A stretch of 64,000 nucleotides of DNA from Lewinellaceae bacterium. GTDB lineage: Bacteria; Bacteroidota; Bacteroidia; Chitinophagales; Saprospiraceae. The position numbers and the translations under genes were made by a program. Shown piece after piece: positions 63,201 through 64,000 of this stretch; the first letter of the stretch is position 1, and every line of letters begins with the position of its first letter. Below the pieces are notes generated by a model that was not told the origin of the DNA, searched no databases, and worked only from the letters and a program-made list of their open reading frames with translations. The stretch is from NCBI GenBank assembly GCA_020636325.1, contig JACJYC010000004.1, forward strand, positions 620,001 through 684,000, in the 5' to 3' direction.

Positions 63201-64000
63201 CGGCGTCCAGCAGGGTCGATCCGCCCTGACAGAAGTTCAGATCGCCGGTTATTTCGGGATTCAAAGAGGTTGATTCGGTCACGACAAAAGAAGCGAAACC
63301 CTGGCATCCGTTGTCGGTGACGGTAACTTCATAAGTACCGGGGCCGTCAATGACCGTGGTATTGCCGGTGCTGTTGTTGGACCATTGGTAGGTGTCAAAA
63401 CCCGGGGTGGCGGTCAGGATTCCGGATCCGAACGTGCAAATTTCGGAGGGGCCGGATATGATGGGTTGCGGCGCAGGCAACTGGTCGATCGTTATGCTGG
63501 CTGAACCGGAACAATTCTGGGCATTTTTGACGGTAACGGTATAGGTTCCGGGATCGGTTACCGTGATGGTAGGGCCGGTGTCTCCCGACGACCAGTTATA
63601 GGAGTTGTATCCGGGGTCTGCGGTGAGGGTAACCGTTTCACCTGCGCAGAAAATGGTCGAGCCGGAAATCCCGGGCACAGGTATGGGGCTGACGGTCAAT
63701 TGGACGGAGGCTGTGCTGGAACAGGAGCCGTCTTCGGCCGTCAGGGTATAGGTTATGCTGCCGCTGAAATTGGCCGGAAGGTTCAGTGAGGGGTTGAGGA
63801 TATTGGGATTGCTGAGGTAGGCCAATCCGCCGCCCGTTGCCGTCCAGGTGAAATCAGGCGCTCCGGATCCGTTGAAACTGGCGGACAGGCTGGAAGGCAG
63901 CGGGCTGCCCTGGCAGAGTTCTATTGAGGGTTGTGCGACACTGACATTTACGTTGCAGTTCGGGGTGGCGGTACAGTCCAGGTGCGGTGCGGCCGGCCCT
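57256..64000 (-). CDS. Giant repeat adhesin-like protein with gliding-motility (type B T9SS) C-terminal domain (5' part outside window)
   Basis: The frame stays open to the right edge, so at least 2248 residues are visible and the signal peptide is not. A TTG at 63823-63825 is not a real start because coding sequence continues past it. About 22 tandem repeats of about 78 residues come first, each with PxIxGxxxxCxGxxxxLxA, YxWSTxxxxxxI and PGxYxVTVTDxxGCxGxA. Four PKD-like repeats of another class follow (LTCSSTTALLGGSGS; GCRSSD endings), then one SprB repeat (TPTCFGDQDGSIFITGVTGG) and a gliding-motility C-terminal domain (VFIPNAFSPDGDGENDILYI, FNRWGEVVFEVYD, FKGDITLMR). It is expected to be exported by the type IX system. 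The 3' end overlaps pgpH by 17 bp. Confidence 0.9.
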   Translation of the reverse strand, partial: GPAAPHLDCTATPNCNVNVSVAQPSIELCQGSPLPSSLSASFNGSGAPDFTWTATGGGLAYLSNPNILNPSLNLPANFSGSITYTLTAEDGSCSSTASVQLTVSPIPVPGISGSTIFCAGETVTLTADPGYNSYNWSSGDTGPTITVTDPGTYTVTVKNAQNCSGSASITIDQLPAPQPIISGPSEICTFGSGILTATPGFDTYQWSNNSTGNTTVIDGPGTYEVTVTDNGCQGFASFVVTESTSLNPEITGDLNFCQGGSTLLDAGGGYASYSWSNNTNNQSLSISTPGFYSVTVQDATGCTGEASVFVSSSPNPQPVISATALEICPGNSSSLEINGGFSPIVWSTAQTGPGITVNQPGVYSATVTDVLGCEGTASITIQEAPAPEPVITGIESICPGETLNLGLTENYASYQWSVPGNGPTVTVSTPGTIGVTVTDANGCFGEGSAVIPQSSAPQPAIQGALEFCEGTTTTLTASPGFSSYAWSTSSGHPSITVNAGGQYTVTVTNAEGCAGEASVTVSELIINPPAIDAPDGLCPGETAQLTAQGNYATYAWSSNQSGQQISVSQPGNYQLTVTDNKGCMAQASVNVAGYAAPQPVITGTLNICQGGEPSVLNAGPGYAGYSWSTDATSQTIVAAQPGDYSVTVSSLDGCTGAAQITVGEFPSPTPTIDGPASFCEGQTAQLAAEPGYQSYLWSTNSTNPVISVQSGGQYSVVVTDQNGCQGTAAVNLVLNPGPEPVITGDLVICNSGATGQLAASPGYATYLWSTTQGGQNIEIDSPGNYGVTVTAANGCSGETAVQVTGMPNPTPVISGDLGICPDESTELQVSGGNYASYAWSNSQSGSSISVGQEGAYAVTVTDVNGCQGETSASVYSLPSPEPFIFGPESVCEGSAATLDAGTGFDNYSWSTNSNNPSIQADQAGVYSVTVTNAMGCTGTAEHELTVNPAPFLEITGSLSFCTGGATTLSATEGFESYLWSTGSASSVITVSTPGTIILTATDENGCQVSKTVQVQELTELAPSISGETELCPGETASLNAGNGFAAYQWSTGSDASAIQVDSTGSYSVTVTDIYGCSGSQTAQVVVHSSPQAEISGESEICQGQSASLSVTGPDLVSWNWAGSQSDTTLTVNAPGIYVVTAQNQYGCEATDSFEVVVHPLPQPVINGPAEICPGVNAALVLGSTYESYSWTGGIQQPSLTINQGGVYEVAVTDTHGCSGSASFDVGEFIVTPPLITGQDTICPGTSTQLSGPAGQQEYAWSTGSVSPAIVVGSPGNYTLTVTDQNGCISSNAFVLGQFSPVPPAISAPAGLCAGDSALVIASPGYQDYTWSNGLLSDTIMIFTGGNYQVSAVDGNGCQVQQSVSIIKHNLPTVQIGGSASFCIGGSTVLNAGNNYAAYKWSTGDDTQSITVNQPGDYALTVTDAFGCRNSDLIQVNEDTELSPEISGQLSFCEGNQTILDAGNGFLTYSWSTGDDQPSISVDTAGSYSLTVTDAGGCTGSATVQVSALPLPSPEIAGDTAYCAGSGLTLAANPGYSDYEWSAGGNEPNLFVNQPGIYGLTVTDGNGCKGTASIGIAENPLPGIAISGPDFFCAGQSAVLEATPGFADYQWSSASGNDQPDITVTSPGNYQVTITNEYGCASTAAHMVSQAPLPLADAGPDKSLTCSSTTALLGGSGSSAGNQYTYEWTGPGINGSNGALFSPVVAQEGLYTLVVTDTVRGCVSLPSEAAVTLNNTLPEVAIADPDSLTCAQETVTLTGSVTGAGSTPAFQWLNNLNQPISGAGSATLTVSDPQSYTLVVVNPETGCKNQSTVTVSSNRQAPNADAGPDQLIDCFNTYVTLDAGQTSQGPDFELKWTDKLSGSTLQVADPVFPVISRAGEYELTVTNLVNGCRSSDVVSVFQDQESPVIDAGQDQVLDCHASSVILEGAVLSGGNVEIEWSSPDNPDFSANTPVIETDEPGQYLFTVVNPENGCRSVDQVEVTMDAAAPTGMAVQTETPTCFGDQDGSIFITGVTGGTGPYLYSINESAYSPASQFGKLTGGQYQLSIQDAAGCTIDTLIVIPDGNDLAVDLGPDQTVHLGDPADIRAQINIGPDQISILNWKGAALDSLPCNQCTEWSFYPQQTVSLGIQVTDINGCIESDDLTIFVNRKRQVFIPNAFSPDGDGENDILYIAGGKDVALIKKFLIFNRWGEVVFEVYDAPPNDPAFGWDGNYRSHTFNAAVFVYLAEIEFIDGEKEIFKGDITLMR

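Noticed and set aside
57256..64000. CRISPR-like or DNA satellite repeats
   Set aside because: The periodicity is about 230-240 bp, in frame with protein repeats, and diverged at the DNA level; these are protein domains, not CRISPR units.
63823..64000. TTG at 63823-63825 as the start of the right-edge adhesin
   Set aside because: The reading frame continues without a stop to the window edge with the same repeat-like composition, and there is no signal peptide after the TTG.

Overview
The window looks like chromosomal DNA from a Bacteroidota bacterium, most likely of the Saprospiria (Lewinella/Haliscomenobacter-like) type. The reasons are very large surface proteins built of SprB-type and PKD/Ig-like repeats, two gliding-motility-associated (type B) C-terminal domains, a type A type-IX-secretion sorting domain, a Bacteroidota-type LptE, few Shine-Dalgarno sites, and promoter-like boxes fitting the Bacteroidota pattern (TTG/TTTG about 20 nt before TAnnTTTG). 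The assignment below phylum is inference. Coding density is high, no gap exceeds about 235 bp, and I saw no tRNA, rRNA, CRISPR array, prophage or transposase gene.

Layout. (1) 1-11.6 kb, minus strand: an apparent operon starting at a recognisable promoter. It runs outer-membrane barrel protein, 1564-residue beta-rich exported protein with one EF-hand loop, fibronectin-III-type protein, then a giant SprB-repeat protein that leaves the window on the left. A 177-bp fold-back element (MITE-like) lies between the last two. (2) 11.7-16.1 kb: PD40 beta-propeller protein, aldo/keto reductase, PaaI-type thioesterase, bile acid:sodium symporter family transporter, and a candidate small RNA of about 120 nt with its own promoter and terminator. 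(3) 16.1-24 kb: a 2308-residue adhesin-like type B T9SS protein followed by a small type A T9SS protein. (4) 24-34 kb: metabolic and housekeeping genes: exported GH13 amylase, DinB-like protein, lptE, saccharopine dehydrogenase family, a flippase, icd, a lipoprotein and ruvB. (5) 34-44.9 kb: a surface-glycan cluster (flippase, GT-C-like membrane protein, three GT4 glycosyltransferases, UDP-GlcNAc 2-epimerase, mannose-1-phosphate guanylyltransferase) with a TonB-C protein and a barrel protein embedded. (6) 45-52.9 kb: a complete trpE-G-D-C-F-B-A operon plus a DAHP synthase, preceded by a full leader-peptide attenuator with three consecutive Trp codons. (7) 52.9-57.3 kb: a methyltransferase overlapping the DAHP synthase gene, a PLP decarboxylase and a PgpH-type HD phosphohydrolase, all co-directional. 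(8) 57.3-64 kb, minus strand: a second giant type B T9SS repeat protein whose N-terminus lies beyond the right edge.

How it fits together. Much of the sequence serves the cell surface: three giant repeat proteins and smaller T9SS or outer-membrane proteins, plus a glycan pathway making ManNAc- and GDP-mannose-type precursors. The trp block couples the first step of the shikimate pathway (DAHP synthase) to Trp synthesis under one attenuator. The strongest new observations are the trp attenuator, the candidate small RNA, the fold-back element, and the uncharacterised three-gene surface module at 2.9-11.5 kb.
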